A stretch of 64,000 nt of DNA from Aporrectodea caliginosa. Taxonomy: Eukaryota > Annelida > Clitellata > Crassiclitellata > Lumbricidae. The stretch lies in the NCBI GenBank assembly GCA_020284085.1, contig JACEVL010000495.1, forward strand, positions 2,191,028-2,255,027. Direction: 5' to 3'. The position numbers were made by a program, and so were the translations under genes. The notes under the pieces were generated by a model. That model did not search any database. It was given only the letters and a program-made list of their open reading frames with translations, and was not told where the DNA came from. How positions within the stretch are numbered: the first letter of the stretch is position 1; each line of letters opens with the position of its first letter. This document shows positions 1-10,653 of this stretch, piece by piece.

Positions 1-44
1 CGTCTTGCTCTTTTTCCTAATATTCAACAACATATATTATATAT

Positions 45-250
45 AATAATAAATTACATATATACATACATACATAATATATAATATATATACATATATG
101 TCAACAGATCCATCCTTCCGTCTGTCCGTACGTCCGTCCATTCGTTCATCTATCCATCCATCCATACATAAATATATACACAAATGCATATATATATATA
201 TATATATACACATACAAACATACATGCATGCATACAAAGAAGAACACATA
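45..250. repeat. AT/TACA/ATCC microsatellite tract
   Basis: Interleaved TATA, TACA and ATCC short tandem repeats. The minus-strand ORF across it is low-complexity (Tyr/Ile/Cys/Met, then Asp/Gly/Arg) and is not a gene. From 300 to about 780 I see no feature; an SK C-terminal exon was looked for here and not found. Confidence 0.8.
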
Positions 251-779
251 CATGCATAATTATGACTGTGTATAAGTGTGAATATAAGTATGTATACGTC
301 AGGTAAGGGCCACTGACTATGAAGAGGATTCTACCATAAAGTCAGCTGTTCGCTGGTGTCATTCAGACTCAGGAAGGATCAGAACTCACTTTTTACAGCT
401 GGCCAAGATGCCTTAGTCTCTAGATCTGGACTGCCGAGTTTTCATAGATTTGTCGCCCGTTCGGAGAAAAGGCATAAAAACTGGAGGATGTATTTACGGA
501 GAAATCCGTTTGAATGTTTGGCAGCATTTTTCACAAATTGGGGTTTTGCTTGTTTGAGTTTGAACTGGGTCTAAATAATATTGGAGGATCAAGGATTTAT
601 TATTATTCAGCAAGTTAAGCTAATTAATATGTGCAAAACGATAAACGAGAAGAGGTAACACAGATCAATATCTTTGTTATTGTTTTTTGAAGTGTATCAA
701 TTTTGAAATTACAGGAGAAACTTCGTTGAGTTAATATATTCAATAGTTTATGCTCTTTTTGAGCAAAACTAAGACGTTA

Positions 780-925
780 AGAAGTCGTTGTTGTAGATTT
801 ATAAATAAGAAAAGTATAATTTCACTGGTCATTGCTAACAAATTAAAGATATAATTTGTGATTAATGGTTAATTATTGCTATTTGACTTTTATTTCTTGT
901 TTATTTTTGCACACGAAATTGACAT
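780..925 (+). repeat. Dispersed repeat, copy 1
   Basis: About 145 bp that recurs in the same orientation at 4,478-4,640. Shared words include AATAAGAAAAGTATAATTT, ACTGGTCATTG, GATTAATGGTTAAT and TTTTGCACACGAA. Neither copy has coding potential or recognisable termini. Both copies fall within or just beyond the SK channel gene, so this is probably an unclassified interspersed repeat. Confidence 0.6.
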
Positions 926-1116
926 TTTTATGACTGACCGAAGCCAATTCACTTATGGTAACTTTTCCTGTGAAGTAATTGACTGATGCCTTATGTAATC
1001 GCTCTATAAAATCTACATATTAAATTAACTTAAATAATCTTACCATAACTTACCTTTCCTTAACTTGCCTTACCTTACCTCTCTCATTACCTTACATAAC
1101 CTTACCATGCCCTACA

Positions 1117-1134
1117 TTAATAATAATAATAATA

Positions 1135-1229
<95 letters not shown>

Positions 1230-1290
1230 AATAATAATAATAGTAATAATAATAACAACAACAACAACAACAGCAGTAGCAATAATAATT
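1117..1290. repeat. (GAT)n/(AAT)n/(AAC)n trinucleotide microsatellite
   Basis: About 30 GAT units flanked by AAT and AAC units. It gives poly-Asp, poly-Met or poly-His ORFs depending on frame, none of which is a gene. It follows TTACC-type short repeats at 1,040-1,110. Confidence 0.95.
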
Positions 1291-1486
1291 ATGACGACAA
1301 TTTATATGGCGCCATAAGACAGTCATGCCGTTAAAATGTCGCCCAAGGCATTGTCTTGCCTTTTCTTACCTCGCCATAATCGCTGTACTAATCTTTCTTC
1401 TGAATGTCTCTTTGTACATTAGTGCTATATAAACAATGAGATATTTATATTATCTTTATATTAATAATCGGTTGAATGAATCCCAC

Positions 1487-1556
1487 CTTGGCCATATCGA
1501 TGAGAGTGTTTTGGTTATCGGTCAATTTGCGTTGATCCATTTTCACCTTTCGCAGG
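1487..1556 (-). CDS. SK (KCNN) channel exon 7: end of calmodulin-binding region
   Basis: This 70-bp exon was found by translation between splice signals. The acceptor is TTTGATTTAG before 1556 and the donor is GTGGGA after 1487. The first base completes a Ser codon begun in exon 6. The remaining 23 codons read LRKVKMDQRKLTDNQNTLID then MAK. This matches the SK family stretch after the calmodulin-binding domain, where vertebrate channels have an LRSVKMEQRKL-type sequence leading into the C-terminal coiled coil. The exon ends in phase 0. The following coiled-coil exon or exons were not found between 1 and 1,486 and probably lie left of the window. The GT/AG boundaries, the phase match with exon 6 and the protein match make this secure despite the small size. 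Confidence 0.88.
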
Positions 1557-2094
1557 CTAAATCAAACACAAACATCTGTTCAACTACGCCGCACAACATC
1601 TCGACCCCCTCCCTCCCTCCATCCCTCCCAACTCCCTTCCTCTCTCCCTCCCTGTCTTCCTGCCTACCTCCCTCCCTCCACGTCGAACCAATAATAATAT
1701 AGCAATAACTCACACACATGCACAAACACGCACATCTACACCACACCATGTGCACCACCGTTTACATTCGGTCGTTTTTATTAATATACGCATTGGTGGA
1801 CTGGCTGTAGATTCTAACCACGCATAGCGTTCATATACTGTACTTGTATGCACCTTAGAGTTTAACACGCCTACCATTATATTGTCGATTCGTCAGGTCA
1901 TAAAAACGACTAAAGGCTCGGTTGCCAAACTGAATATTTTATGTGTAGCCTAAGAAGTGCTACGTTCAATAGCTGCATAGCAAACAATAAGCGTCCGACG
2001 TCTCTTGTCTATATATAAATCGAATTCACTTTATTACCTTACATCATAATTATCTTTAAGTGGAGTTAATTGCATTCACTAGTCTACGCCATGC

Positions 2095-2245
2095 AGCGCC
2101 TCGACCTCTCCTCCTCCTCCTCTTCCTTCTCCTCTTCCTCTTCCTCCTCATCACTCATCACCATTGTCGTCGTCTTTGTCATCATCATCATCAATAGGGT
2201 CATTTATCATCATCATCATCATCATCAAATCATCATCATCAAATA
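2095..2245. repeat. (TCC)n and (ATC)n microsatellites
   Basis: Poly-Ser or poly-His coding repeats, not a gene. Between here and 3,080 I recognise no gene or element. Confidence 0.85.
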
Positions 2246-3084
2246 TTCGTTTAATAGAAATTCAGGTTGACAAAACCGCAAACTGAAACAGATAATTATA
2301 GAGTTCGGTTAGTTCTAGGTCGACAAGCCATGTGGTCAAACAATCAATCCCGCCCAGGTGTTATTCAATATTGTCAATACATGTTCTTGTACAGGAGTCG
2401 TGATATAAAATTTCTATTGTCCTTCGGTGGTAGTTTGTACTCGTGGGCCCGTGTTCGTAGGTTGTATCATCATTATAAAAGGTCCTGAGACTTTTGAGTC
2501 CATAACATTGGTTTTGATACATGGCTCTATGGCCCTATGCATTTATCTGGCCATCTGTATAGCGCCTAAACACCTGTAAGATCCTTCGTCAAATCCAATG
2601 TTCATTCCAAATCCTGTCAAGAGTTCATTTACGTGCAAAACCCATTCGTTATTTCCGCTCTTACATCCTTGCTTTCCGAATCCTGTCCAATCTTATACCA
2701 TGTCTTCGTCATTAATTCAATCCGTTGACATTAAGGCTCTTTGACGGATGAAATGGTCTTTGTCGTCTCGCCGGCTTCTTTTAAGATAATTGTCCAGAAT
2801 TTCTCTGGACTTATCTTTAATACAGTTCAGACGTTGGCGTCAAGTATAATGCTGGCATTCATACATTCGGTGTATAAATTGCCAAGCAACACGTTGGCAA
2901 GATAAGTGTGATAATTTCTGTCAGGTCAGTTGCGTTTGTAGTAAGTAGATTAACAATAGAGCACTCATTAACTTGACTCCTCGGCCTCTTTTGTTTCAGC
3001 TGTCCTTCATATTGAACAGACATGATGATAGAACGCATCTTTGTGGAGTCTCTGCTCTTTTCTTGACGTATTCACTTGGGTTAG

Positions 3085-4203
3085 ATCATCTATCTATCTA
3101 TGAGATTTATATAGCGCCCCTTCAAGGTTACTACTCAGAAGCGCTCCCGACCCAGGCCCGGTCAAAAAGGAAGGTCTTAAGTAATTTATAAAAAGAAGAA
3201 GAGAAGTCTCGTGGAAGAGAACGCAGGTCAGAGGGAAGACCATTCCAAAGAGAAGGACCCACTATCGAGAATGCCCGACGCTGTCTGGTGGCAGAGCGAG
3301 CATGTGGTACCATAAAGTCACCTCTAGAAGCCGAGCGCAGAGATCGGCGAGCAGACCGAAGTCAATGTGAAGAGCTCCTGGAGATAGGTAGGTGCTCTAC
3401 CCAGAACACATTGCCAGACAATAGATGAGACTCTATAATTGATGCGCTGCTGGACCGGGAGCCAGTGGAGGACATCGCGCATAAAGGCAGAGATGTGGCC
3501 AAACTTAGATACACCACCAATTAAGCGAGCAGCCGCCCGAAACACGCCTTCCAAAGGATGCAAGCGGATCTGTGGTAGTCCACAGTAGAGCGAAGAGCAG
3601 TAGTCCAAACGATTAAGAATAAAGGCGTGGACCAGAGTGGAGGCAGAGGAAGAAGACAGAGAGCGAGTGACAACCCGCAGTTGGCGCAATTGATAGTAAC
3701 AGGAACGAGTCAATGCGGTAATGTGCTTCGTAAAAGACAGGTCCTGGTCCAGGATGACCCCTAAGTTGCGGACCGAGGTTGAAAAAGTAAAGGTGGGAAA
3801 TTCAGCAGAGAGGGACTCCAAATCCAGCTTCTCCAGCTGTTGGCGAGTACCAAGCCAGATATATTGAGTTTTCGCAGGATTTAGGCGCAGTCGATTAGAC
3901 GACATCCAGGCAGAAAGTGAGTCAGTTGCACAAGACATGGATCGGACAGCAGAAGCAGCTTGGTACGCTGAGCAATGAGTGTATGATTGCACATCATCAG
4001 CATAGGAGTGGCTCATAAGAGAACAGGATGTAAGTAAAGACTCCACATCAGCTGTAAAGAGGATATAGAGAAGGGGTCCCAGCACAGAACCCTGGGGGAG
4101 ACCAAAAGGAGCAGGGCGCCAAGGCGAGCGAGATGTGTGAAAAATGGTAGAGGTAGAGCGCTCGGAGAGATAAGAGGTGATCCAGAGTAATGGTAAGTCT
4201 TTA
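3085..4203 (-). mobile_element. 5'-truncated LINE (CR1/L2-like), C-terminal half of reverse transcriptase
   Basis: One open frame runs leftward from about 4,200. It carries the RT motifs PQGSVLGPLL and HSYADDVQ, then NLGVILDQDL and DVLHWLPVQQRI, which are typical of CR1/L2-type non-LTR elements. A short interruption near 3,315-3,323 breaks the frame. The ORF then resumes with RAFSIVGPSLWNGLP and ends GSASE-stop at about 3,134. A very short 3' UTR (CTTGAAGGGGCGCTATATAAAT) and a GATA tail follow. The element lies in SK intron 6, about 100 bp downstream of exon 6, in the same orientation as the gene. The last codons plus the 3' UTR form the sequence that recurs as small fragments across the window. 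Confidence 0.92.
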
Positions 4204-4305
4204 ATCCCAAAAGTTATGGAGAGACCATACGTATGCTTCTCTTCTCCCTCTCCACTGCCTCCTATCTCTGGTCTCTCTGTTATGCCCCATCAAACGGTCA
4301 CTAAC

Positions 4306-4433
4306 CTGTGAATTGCCTGCAGAAATTTTCTTTGATGAGCTCGTAGCTTTGCACTGTTCACTTTCTTGACGAGTTTCGTGTATTTGTAGATGAGCCAAGT
4401 CTCGCGCAGAACATTTGCCGCCGAGTTCTTCAA
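4306..4433 (-). CDS. SK (KCNN) channel exon 6: calmodulin-binding domain
   Basis: A 128-bp exon. The acceptor is TTTCAAACAG before 4433 and the donor is GTTAGT after 4306. It starts in phase 0 and ends two bases into a codon, which exon 7 completes. The translation includes [20 protein letters not shown] and [14 protein letters not shown]. These are the core helices of the SK calmodulin-binding domain, through which constitutively bound calmodulin opens the channel on Ca2+ binding. The family hallmark [12 protein letters not shown] is fully conserved. The linker VNSAKLRA differs from the vertebrate IDHAKVRK. The exon lies 1.44 kb downstream of exon 5. Confidence 0.93.
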
Positions 4434-4477
4434 CTGTTTGAAAGAAGCATCACGGAATCCGTCTTTTAATATGAGAC

Positions 4478-4640
4478 TATAGAATTAAAAGTCATGGTAG
4501 TAGAGTTTTAAATAAGAAAAGTATAATTTTACTGGTCATTGATAAAAAAAATTAAAGATATGCCTTGTGATTAGATTAGATTAATGGTTAATAATTGCTA
4601 TTTATCTTCTATTTTGTGTTTATTTTGCACACGAATTAAG
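4478..4640 (+). repeat. Dispersed repeat, copy 2
   Basis: Direct-orientation partner of 780-925, at an estimated 80-85 % identity by eye. It sits in SK intron 5, close to exon 6. Confidence 0.6.
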
Positions 4641-4945
4641 TCCTCCAATCGATGACAAACCTTTCACTGCGCAACAGAGTCGAACTCAGTAACATCAGTC
4701 AAATTGGCCGTACGTTGTCTAAATACTGTATGTAACTCAGTCTCAAGAATTTAAATCTATTTATCTTGTCATTATAATTATAACACCATCAAGAATACAG
4801 GTTTAGCACAATATCAAATTATGTTATATAAAATTATATTATTAATTGCAATGGCACTACACACTTTTAGGCCAATAAAAAATGTATGATTTTGAAACGT
4901 AATGAGTTATATGCTTTCTGAAGTCCCTTAAGCTAGTCCCGAGGC

Positions 4946-5355
4946 CAGTGGCGTACGGAGCTTAAATGCCGCCCGGGGCGACGGCCCAAAATGCCGCCCT
5001 TAGCACTTGATTTTGAAAATTTCCGCAAAATTTTCTTTATTACTTCCGCCTAAATTTCTGATTACCTTTTTTTTTGCTTTTACTATACTATAATTGGGGC
5101 GTCAGAAGCCGCCCTGTCCTGCGCCCGAATGCCGCCCCCACCCGTCCCTCATTACGCCACTGTATGCTATTTATTGGATTATTTTTCTTCCTTTCCTTCC
5201 TTCTTTGTCTACTTTTAGTACTTTTTCTTATACTTTTTCAATTTTTTCTGCATTCACTCCTTCTTTTAGTTTTCTTCAACCCTATTTTGCCGCCCCTGCT
5301 CAAGTGCCGCCCGGGGCGACTCGCCCCCTCTGCCCCCCCGTACGGTACGCCACGG
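4946..5355. mobile_element. Non-autonomous hAT-like element (MITE), possibly composite
   Basis: The left terminus CAGTGGCGTACGG is mirrored at the right end (CCGTACGGTACGCCACGG). The 8-bp flanks are CCCGAGGC and GCCGAGGC, which agree at 7 of 8 positions and look like an hAT target-site duplication. An internal site at about 5,150-5,162 (ATTACGCCACTG) is a better mirror of the left end, so two related elements may be nested. The interior is C/G-rich with GCCGCCC words and has no coding frame. It lies in SK intron 5. Confidence 0.7.
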
Positions 5356-5635
5356 GCCGAGGCCGCCATAGAATGATATGTTAGCAACTTCATTTTCTTC
5401 GAAGAAGTTTCTGGGAGCAAACCAAAGTCAGATAATATGAAGTGAATTTCATTTCAACAATGACAAACGTGTCTGTCGTAGAGTTCTATGTATGTACGAT
5501 TGTACGTATGTACGAAGACACTTAATAGTACGTCCGTGAGTCTCTTACAGTAACAATGAAGTCTGCATACTTACCATGTTAATTGCAGATGAGTTAAATT
5601 AAGAAGCAGACAGTTAAATTAACTGCAGCTCTAAG

Positions 5636-5775
5636 CAGTGGCATAAATCATGGGGGGACAGAGGGGACTGTCCCCCCAGTTTTTACTTAAGCCCTTCTGT
5701 CCCCCCTCAAAAAAAATCCGGCCCTCGTATATACTCTGTCCCCCCCCCAAAGTGATGTATAGATTTTCGCCTCTG
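5636..5775. mobile_element. 140-bp hAT-like MITE with exact 8-bp TSD
   Basis: It starts CAGTGGCATAAATC and ends CGCCTCTG, and is flanked on both sides by GCTCTAAG (5,628-5,635 and 5,776-5,783). The subterminal GGGGGGACAG runs are typical of small non-autonomous hAT elements. It sits about 100 bp downstream of SK exon 5. Confidence 0.82.
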
Positions 5776-5873
5776 GCTCTAAGAGACTCGCAGCTTATTT
5801 AAGCTGTTACTGCTAAACGTAGTTAAATTAACAGACGCTCTACAAGACAAATGCTGGTCATCGCTATACTGAC

Positions 5874-5984
5874 CCTTTTCGTCAGCTGATTGTCCATCAT
5901 GAAGTTGTGGACATGCTTTTCAGCTCTGGTCAGTTCTAGTTTTCTTGCCAGAACTGCGACAACCAAAGCCGTACAGCCAGACCC
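5874..5984 (-). CDS. SK (KCNN) channel exon 5: S6 end and proximal C-terminus
   Basis: A 111-bp exon of exactly 37 codons, phase 0 at both ends. The acceptor is GTCGCTGTAG before 5984 and the donor is GTCAGT after 5874. It encodes [20 protein letters not shown] followed by [17 protein letters not shown]. This is the end of S6 and the invariant SK linker into the calmodulin-binding domain. Two differences from the usual family sequence are visible: VLARK instead of VVARK, and MMDNQ instead of MMDTQ. The exon joins in frame to GVM at the end of exon 4. Confidence 0.94.
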
Positions 5985-6460
5985 CTACAGCGACAAAATG
6001 CATTAGCCTATATAGTAGGCATATTAGTCTACAATGTCTAAGCTGGGTTAGTAAGCTACTCTTCAACGACGCTGTGTCATATAACAGAGACGATTAACGT
6101 CGACTTCCTTTTTTTATCAAGGCTATAATTAGCGCTATGGAACAATACTTATTAGCTAGAAGACGCCATCAACATTTTCATCAGTCTAACCCAGGGGCGC
6201 AACCACGGTCCAGAAGTTGGGGGACCTACTAGAATGTGTGAGTGGGGGAATTGCGAGCGCCGAAGGCGCGAAGCTGCGATTGCCGAAGGCAAGAAGCCCC
6301 TAACGACTAGGGGTATGGGGAGCGTCGTAAGCTCCCCCATCGGGGTCTGGGGCGGAGCCCCAGAAGCCGACGCAATTTTGAGCATTTGATGCCAAATGGA
6401 GTACATTTTTGGCTTTTATTTACCTCAAATTTTTCACCGATGATTTCGATATAAAAGTAC

Positions 6461-6827
6461 CTAATCCATCCAGATCTGTGAAAAATATGACTTTATTATA
6501 TGAATAAACTGGAAGTGACAAGGGTTTAAGAGAATTGAACGGAAAAGAGTAGAATAAGCTCTAGAATAGTGTTTGTCAAAACTAGGAAAATCGGCAGGGA
6601 GGAAGCCTGGACGGGTCATTTTTCTCAGAATACCGTTAAGGCGTTTATGTTCCCCTACAGTGTCAAATCCCCACCAAACAGAGTAGGCATAACGTAGCCG
6701 TGCGAGGATAGTAGCTCTAACAATGTCAAAGAGACGTTCACAGTGGTAACCGTGGGCGACCAAAACACGTAGCGCGAACATAGATTTTCGGGGTTTGCAG
6801 CATATTTTGTCCATGTGTGCCCCAAAG
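6461..6827 (-). mobile_element. LINE fragment (RT C-terminal domain), downstream part
   Basis: The minus frame reads GAHMDKICCKPRK, then RATILARLRYAYSVWWGF and GFLPADFPSFDK, the post-RT region of a CR1-like non-LTR element. The upstream part of the same frame continues at 7,352 after a nested insertion. Confidence 0.85.
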
Positions 6828-7351
6828 CATAGGCGGAGACTTGGTCTTGGGTTTGGGGGACCAGTGAAGGAGCGGTCGAAGGACGATTGGCGAGGCGCGA
6901 AGCGCCGAGCAGGGGAGGAGTTTGGGAAGGGGGATGTGCCCCTCCCCATCTAAAAGTTTTTGAATTTCTACACTGTAATGGTAGCATTTTAAGTTGTCAT
7001 CTGAACAAAATTGCTTTATTATTTGATTGCTGATAAGAACCAGCTGTCACTCGTAGCTAACATGTAGTTTGAGTCGTGTTTGAGTTTGGGGAGGGGTTGG
7101 GGAGGGGATGTGACCCCTCCCGATCTAAATTTTTTGAATTTCCACATGTAATGGTAGCATTTTTTGATGTCATCTGAACAAAATTGCTTTTTATTTGAGT
7201 GCTGATAAGAACCAGCTGTCACTCGTAGCTATTATTATTATATTCATGAAATATTTCAGAAATATTGGAGGGGATATAAGCAGATCCGTTCCCCCCCCCC
7301 ACATCAAGTTTCGGGGACCATCCCCCGCTGCCCCCTAAGTCTCCGCCCCTG
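6828..7351. mobile_element. Nested hAT-like element interrupting a LINE
   Basis: The ends are CATAGGCGGAGACTTGG and, inverted, CAGGGGCGGAGACTTAG. The exact 8-bp duplication CCCCAAAG flanks it at 6,820-6,827 and 7,352-7,359. Without the element the LINE reading frame is continuous across the site. The interior holds a roughly 140-bp direct tandem duplication (about 6,905-7,058 and 7,080-7,232) that shares ACCAGCTGTCACTCGTAGCTA-type words. Confidence 0.85.
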
Positions 7352-7700
7352 CCCCAAAGCCAATCTGATCAGAGATAGTGACACCCAAAATAACCATCTC
7401 CTGGACCCGCTCGATGCCAGGGATGAGAGGAGGGAGGGAAATAGGTTTGGACCTCCGTCGTTTGACAACCATTTCTCTGGTCATATATCATGGTTTAATT
7501 TAAGATTGCTAATGGATGCCCATTGCCCACTTAGAGATATGGTCAAGTTCAGAAAGAGTGCTGTCAATGCAAGAAGCAGGGACCAGCTTGCAAGTAGCTA
7601 TCGTCGCCATATTTAGGGAGACGGTTTCTACTGTATTTAGAAATGGCTTTGACAATATCAGTAGGTCAAAGGCCAGAGCCTTGTAGTATACTGGCATTAA
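7352..7700 (-). mobile_element. LINE fragment, upstream part of the interrupted copy
   Basis: The minus strand encodes degenerate RT sequence, including VSLSDQIGFG directly before the insertion point and DSTLSELDHISKWAMG further upstream. It carries several frame breaks and is a dead copy. Confidence 0.7.
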
Positions 7701-7884
7701 TGGTACACAGGGGAGAGATTGCAGAAGGCAAGAAGTTCCTAACGACTATAGGCGGTATGGGAAGCGTCGTAAGTACTCCCCATCGGGGTCTGGGGCGGAG
7801 CCCCAGAAGCCGACGCAATTTTGAGCATTTGATACCAAATGGTGTGCATTTTTGGCTCTTGTTTGCCTCACAATTTTCAAAAGT

Positions 7885-8015
7885 TGGTGGGGACCGTCCC
7901 AACCTGTTCGAAAGTTGGGGGGACGCGTCCATGGCCGTCCCAACCTGTTCGAAAGTTGGGGGGGACGCGTCCATGGCCGTCCCAACCTGTTCGAAAGTTG
8001 GAGGGACGCGTCCCA
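7885..8015 (+). repeat. Short tandem array, about 41-bp unit, 3 copies
   Basis: The unit contains CCAACCTGTTCGAAAGTTGG, itself partly palindromic, followed by GGGACGCGTCCATGGCC. It is internal to the 6,192-8,044 insertion. Confidence 0.85.
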
Positions 8016-8128
8016 CGGGTCCCATAGGGTGGTTGCGCCTATCAGTCTAACCTACAGCTGGTTTCATATTTACTCACAGCCCACATACCCGTTCACACGC
8101 GCACACATATCCACACATTCACATAATG

Positions 8129-8130
<2 letters not shown>

Positions 8131-8180
<50 letters not shown>

Positions 8181-8190
8181 TATATATATT
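8131..8190. repeat. (AT)n microsatellite
   Basis: About 28 AT units with one interruption, directly upstream of a LINE 3'-end fragment. Confidence 0.95.
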
Positions 8191-8195
8191 TATTC

Positions 8196-8268
8196 CAAAA
8201 ATTTATATCGCCCCTTCAAAATAGCGCCCCTTCAAAATCCCTACTCAGAGGCGCTCCCTGCGCTATTC
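8196..8268 (-). mobile_element. LINE 3'-terminal fragment
   Basis: This holds the 3'-end signature of the 3,085-4,203 LINE family. Read on plus, the ATATCGCCCCTTCAAAA motif is duplicated and followed by CTACTCAGAGGCGCTCCC, the reverse complement of GSASE-stop. Confidence 0.8.
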
Positions 8269-8550
8269 TAAATTATATCAGAGTCATTAATTATGATCAG
8301 AGTCAAAATGAACATATGAACGTTGTCACCTAACTACGCCTTATACCTACTTTCAAATATCATACATTAAAATAATAACTTCTCAGTAGATTCTATTTGA
8401 TTTACTTAAAATTGTGTTTATAATAGTCTATATCTGTGTAATAATTTGAAATAATTTAAGATGGCTGATGATCGTGATTTGACCGATTTGATCGTAATTC
8501 TCAGAAGCATGCTTAGTAACGAACAATAACTTAGCCATGCAGCACATGCC

Positions 8551-8719
8551 ACAGTCGGACTGGGACCATTCTGGGGCCTTGTCATTTAGAATATTATTTT
8601 GTGTAATGTGTATACTGTCGTGTAATGAATTCCTTTCTGCCCCAGGGGCCACGCGCCATGAAACCAGAAGGGTCCATGTGCAATGGCAAACAAACACAAC
8701 GTTCAGTCCGCCCCTGGCA
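8551..8719. mobile_element. Possible small hAT-like element
   Basis: The left end CAGTCGGACTGGGAC and inverted right end CAGGGGCGGACTGAACG resemble hAT termini. The flanking 8-mers match poorly, so the boundaries and identity are tentative. Confidence 0.4.
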
Positions 8720-9089
8720 TATATATGGCCAATGCCAAGTGGCGAGTTTCCATCTTTTATGGTTATGCCATCTAAATGGTTGCCGTATACATAAATGGCA
8801 AAAGGCTTTTCACCGTAGTTCCTGTGGCTAAAACACGTTCGCCCAAGGGATGGCTACGTATACCTCCCGATGCGATAACCTTGTTATAGGTAGTACAGCA
8901 CACTTTTCCATTTCAGTTCTGTACAAACATCGCCTGCAATCATTGATGTATGGCCGAAAATTTGGGAATTCATGATTTGAGTGGACGCTCTTCGGAGACG
9001 GCATAATTAGATTTGCAAATGGATAGATTGGACGATTGGACCGGGTGGCATGTCGTGACGACTGACCACAGAAGTGACCATAAACTGAC

Positions 9090-9225
9090 CATAACTCCGG
9101 CGAACACGGCGATGCCCCTTCCGCAGTACGTGTTTGGCACAATGTCTCCGTATCCGACCGACAGAAACGTTATGGCGATCATCCACATGGAATTCAGCAG
9201 ATGCTTATGGCGGTCGTCATGGTAG
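9090..9225 (-). CDS. SK (KCNN) channel exon 4: pore loop and start of S6
   Basis: A 136-bp exon. The acceptor is GATGGTTTCAG before 9225 and the donor is GTCAGT after 9090. The first base completes the codon left open by exon 3, and 45 codons follow. It encodes [20 protein letters not shown], then [20 protein letters not shown] and FAGVM. GYGD is the K+ selectivity filter, and MW-I-ITFLS-GYGD-VPNTYCG is the SK/IK-specific pore signature. The codon across the exon 3/4 junction is AGC (Ser), where family members have Arg after Cys-Glu. Confidence 0.95.
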
Positions 9226-9567
9226 CTGAAACCATCATCAGCAACACAAACACCAGTCAATAACTAAGTGTATATCGTCGGAGGCCGGTTCTATAAGCTG
9301 GCAAGAAAGGGCGTATATTAAACCAGTAAACCATGTCAATATTTACATATGTGGCATAAATACTTCACCAAGAGACACACCAAAAACCAGTAAATAGTAG
9401 GTAAAAGCATGTCGACAGTAGGCCTAAAGACAAACAACTAACGCCCATGCATTTAGAATCAGACTTCACATCGCCCTGACGTTTGAACGGTGTATTCTAA
9501 CAAAACTATCAGCTTATTTAAATGAACGAAAGAACAAGCCACATAGCCACTCACTGTCAACTATATA

Positions 9568-9568
<1 letters not shown>

Positions 9569-9600
<32 letters not shown>
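9569..9600. repeat. (AT)n microsatellite
   Basis: Short AT tract in SK intron 3. The rest of 9,226-10,653 is intron with no recognisable element. Confidence 0.9.
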
Positions 9601-9601
<1 letters not shown>

Positions 9602-10653
9602 TACAGTTTATTAACTATCTCAGTCCATCGAGAGAATACTCCGGCTCTCTGTCCATCGAGTGCAGAGCGTCGAACCTCCAATTTAGCCCAGAGGAAACAT
9701 CCAATCCTTCAGCCTTATCCCACCCGTATGCAGCGTAGTACCACTCTTTGTGTGGACCACGTACACGAGTAAACTAATTGACATTCAAAAATCACTACGC
9801 ACAACTAGACGAGAACTCCGAAGCTCCTATATATCTGCAGGTGCTGGGCCCTCATTTTGGGACAAACAACCAACAGTTATACATAGCTATTCGTCACGTG
9901 GTAACAAGCAAACTACTGGTGAAGAAAGAAAATTGATTCCTGGCAGAAAATATCTTATTTATCAGCGGAACATGAGCGGAGTCTGGCTGTGATCGTTTTT
10001 CCTCTATTATCAACGAGCCGTGTGTGTACATTTCATAGCCAAATGCACAAGCAGAAGTCATAGTTATACTATTACGGAAAATGAGCCAGAAATACATACA
10101 TGCGTACAGACATATTATATACAACATGATAAGCAAAACTTATAGACAGATAGACCACCGACAGACAGATAGACATACAGAAAAACATATCAGATTGAGT
10201 AGCAGTAAGAATCACGGACTATATATAAGTCGAGGAAGAATCGAAAGAAGAAAACAAGAAAAGAGACGAGAACGGAAAAGAACATGCCAAGAGCCAGAAC
10301 GAGACCGAGATTGCTAATGCGCAAGAAACGGTCTTTGATTTATATATGCGGAAATAAAAACACACACCTACAAAGTAAACTCGAAAAAATATACAGACAG
10401 ATACACAGCCGATGAAACATATTAGACATATGGACACACACATATACATGTATATATATCTATATACACGTAATTGTATAGACAGACCTATACGTATAAT
10501 ACTCAGGCCCCGAGGGTTGCTTGCCTCTGATATGACGCTATAGAAATTCAGAGCTTTACGAACTATTACATTACATTGTAGTGCACTCACACGTCTTCGC
10601 CCATGCATTCCCCACTAAACACACTGTTTATGGTTGGGCGATGATGATACTAC

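Larger units (their letters stand above)
6192..8044. mobile_element. 1.85-kb composite hAT-like insertion with 8-bp TSD
   Basis: The left end is CAGGGGCGCAACCAC and the right end is GTGGTTGCGCCTATCA, which share the inverted core GGCGCAACCAC. The flanking 8-mer GTCTAACC is identical at 6,184-6,191 and 8,045-8,052. The interior holds a direct repeat (about 6,270-6,440 and 7,715-7,885, sharing GGGGTCTGGGGCGGAGCCCC), a minus-strand LINE fragment, a nested hAT element and a short tandem array. No transposase frame is visible. It lies in SK intron 4. Confidence 0.65.

Noticed and set aside
9894..10608. Hydrophobic minus-strand ORFs between SK exons 3 and 4
   Set aside because: They lack similarity to SK or other families, and exon 3 joins exon 4 directly with matching phase.
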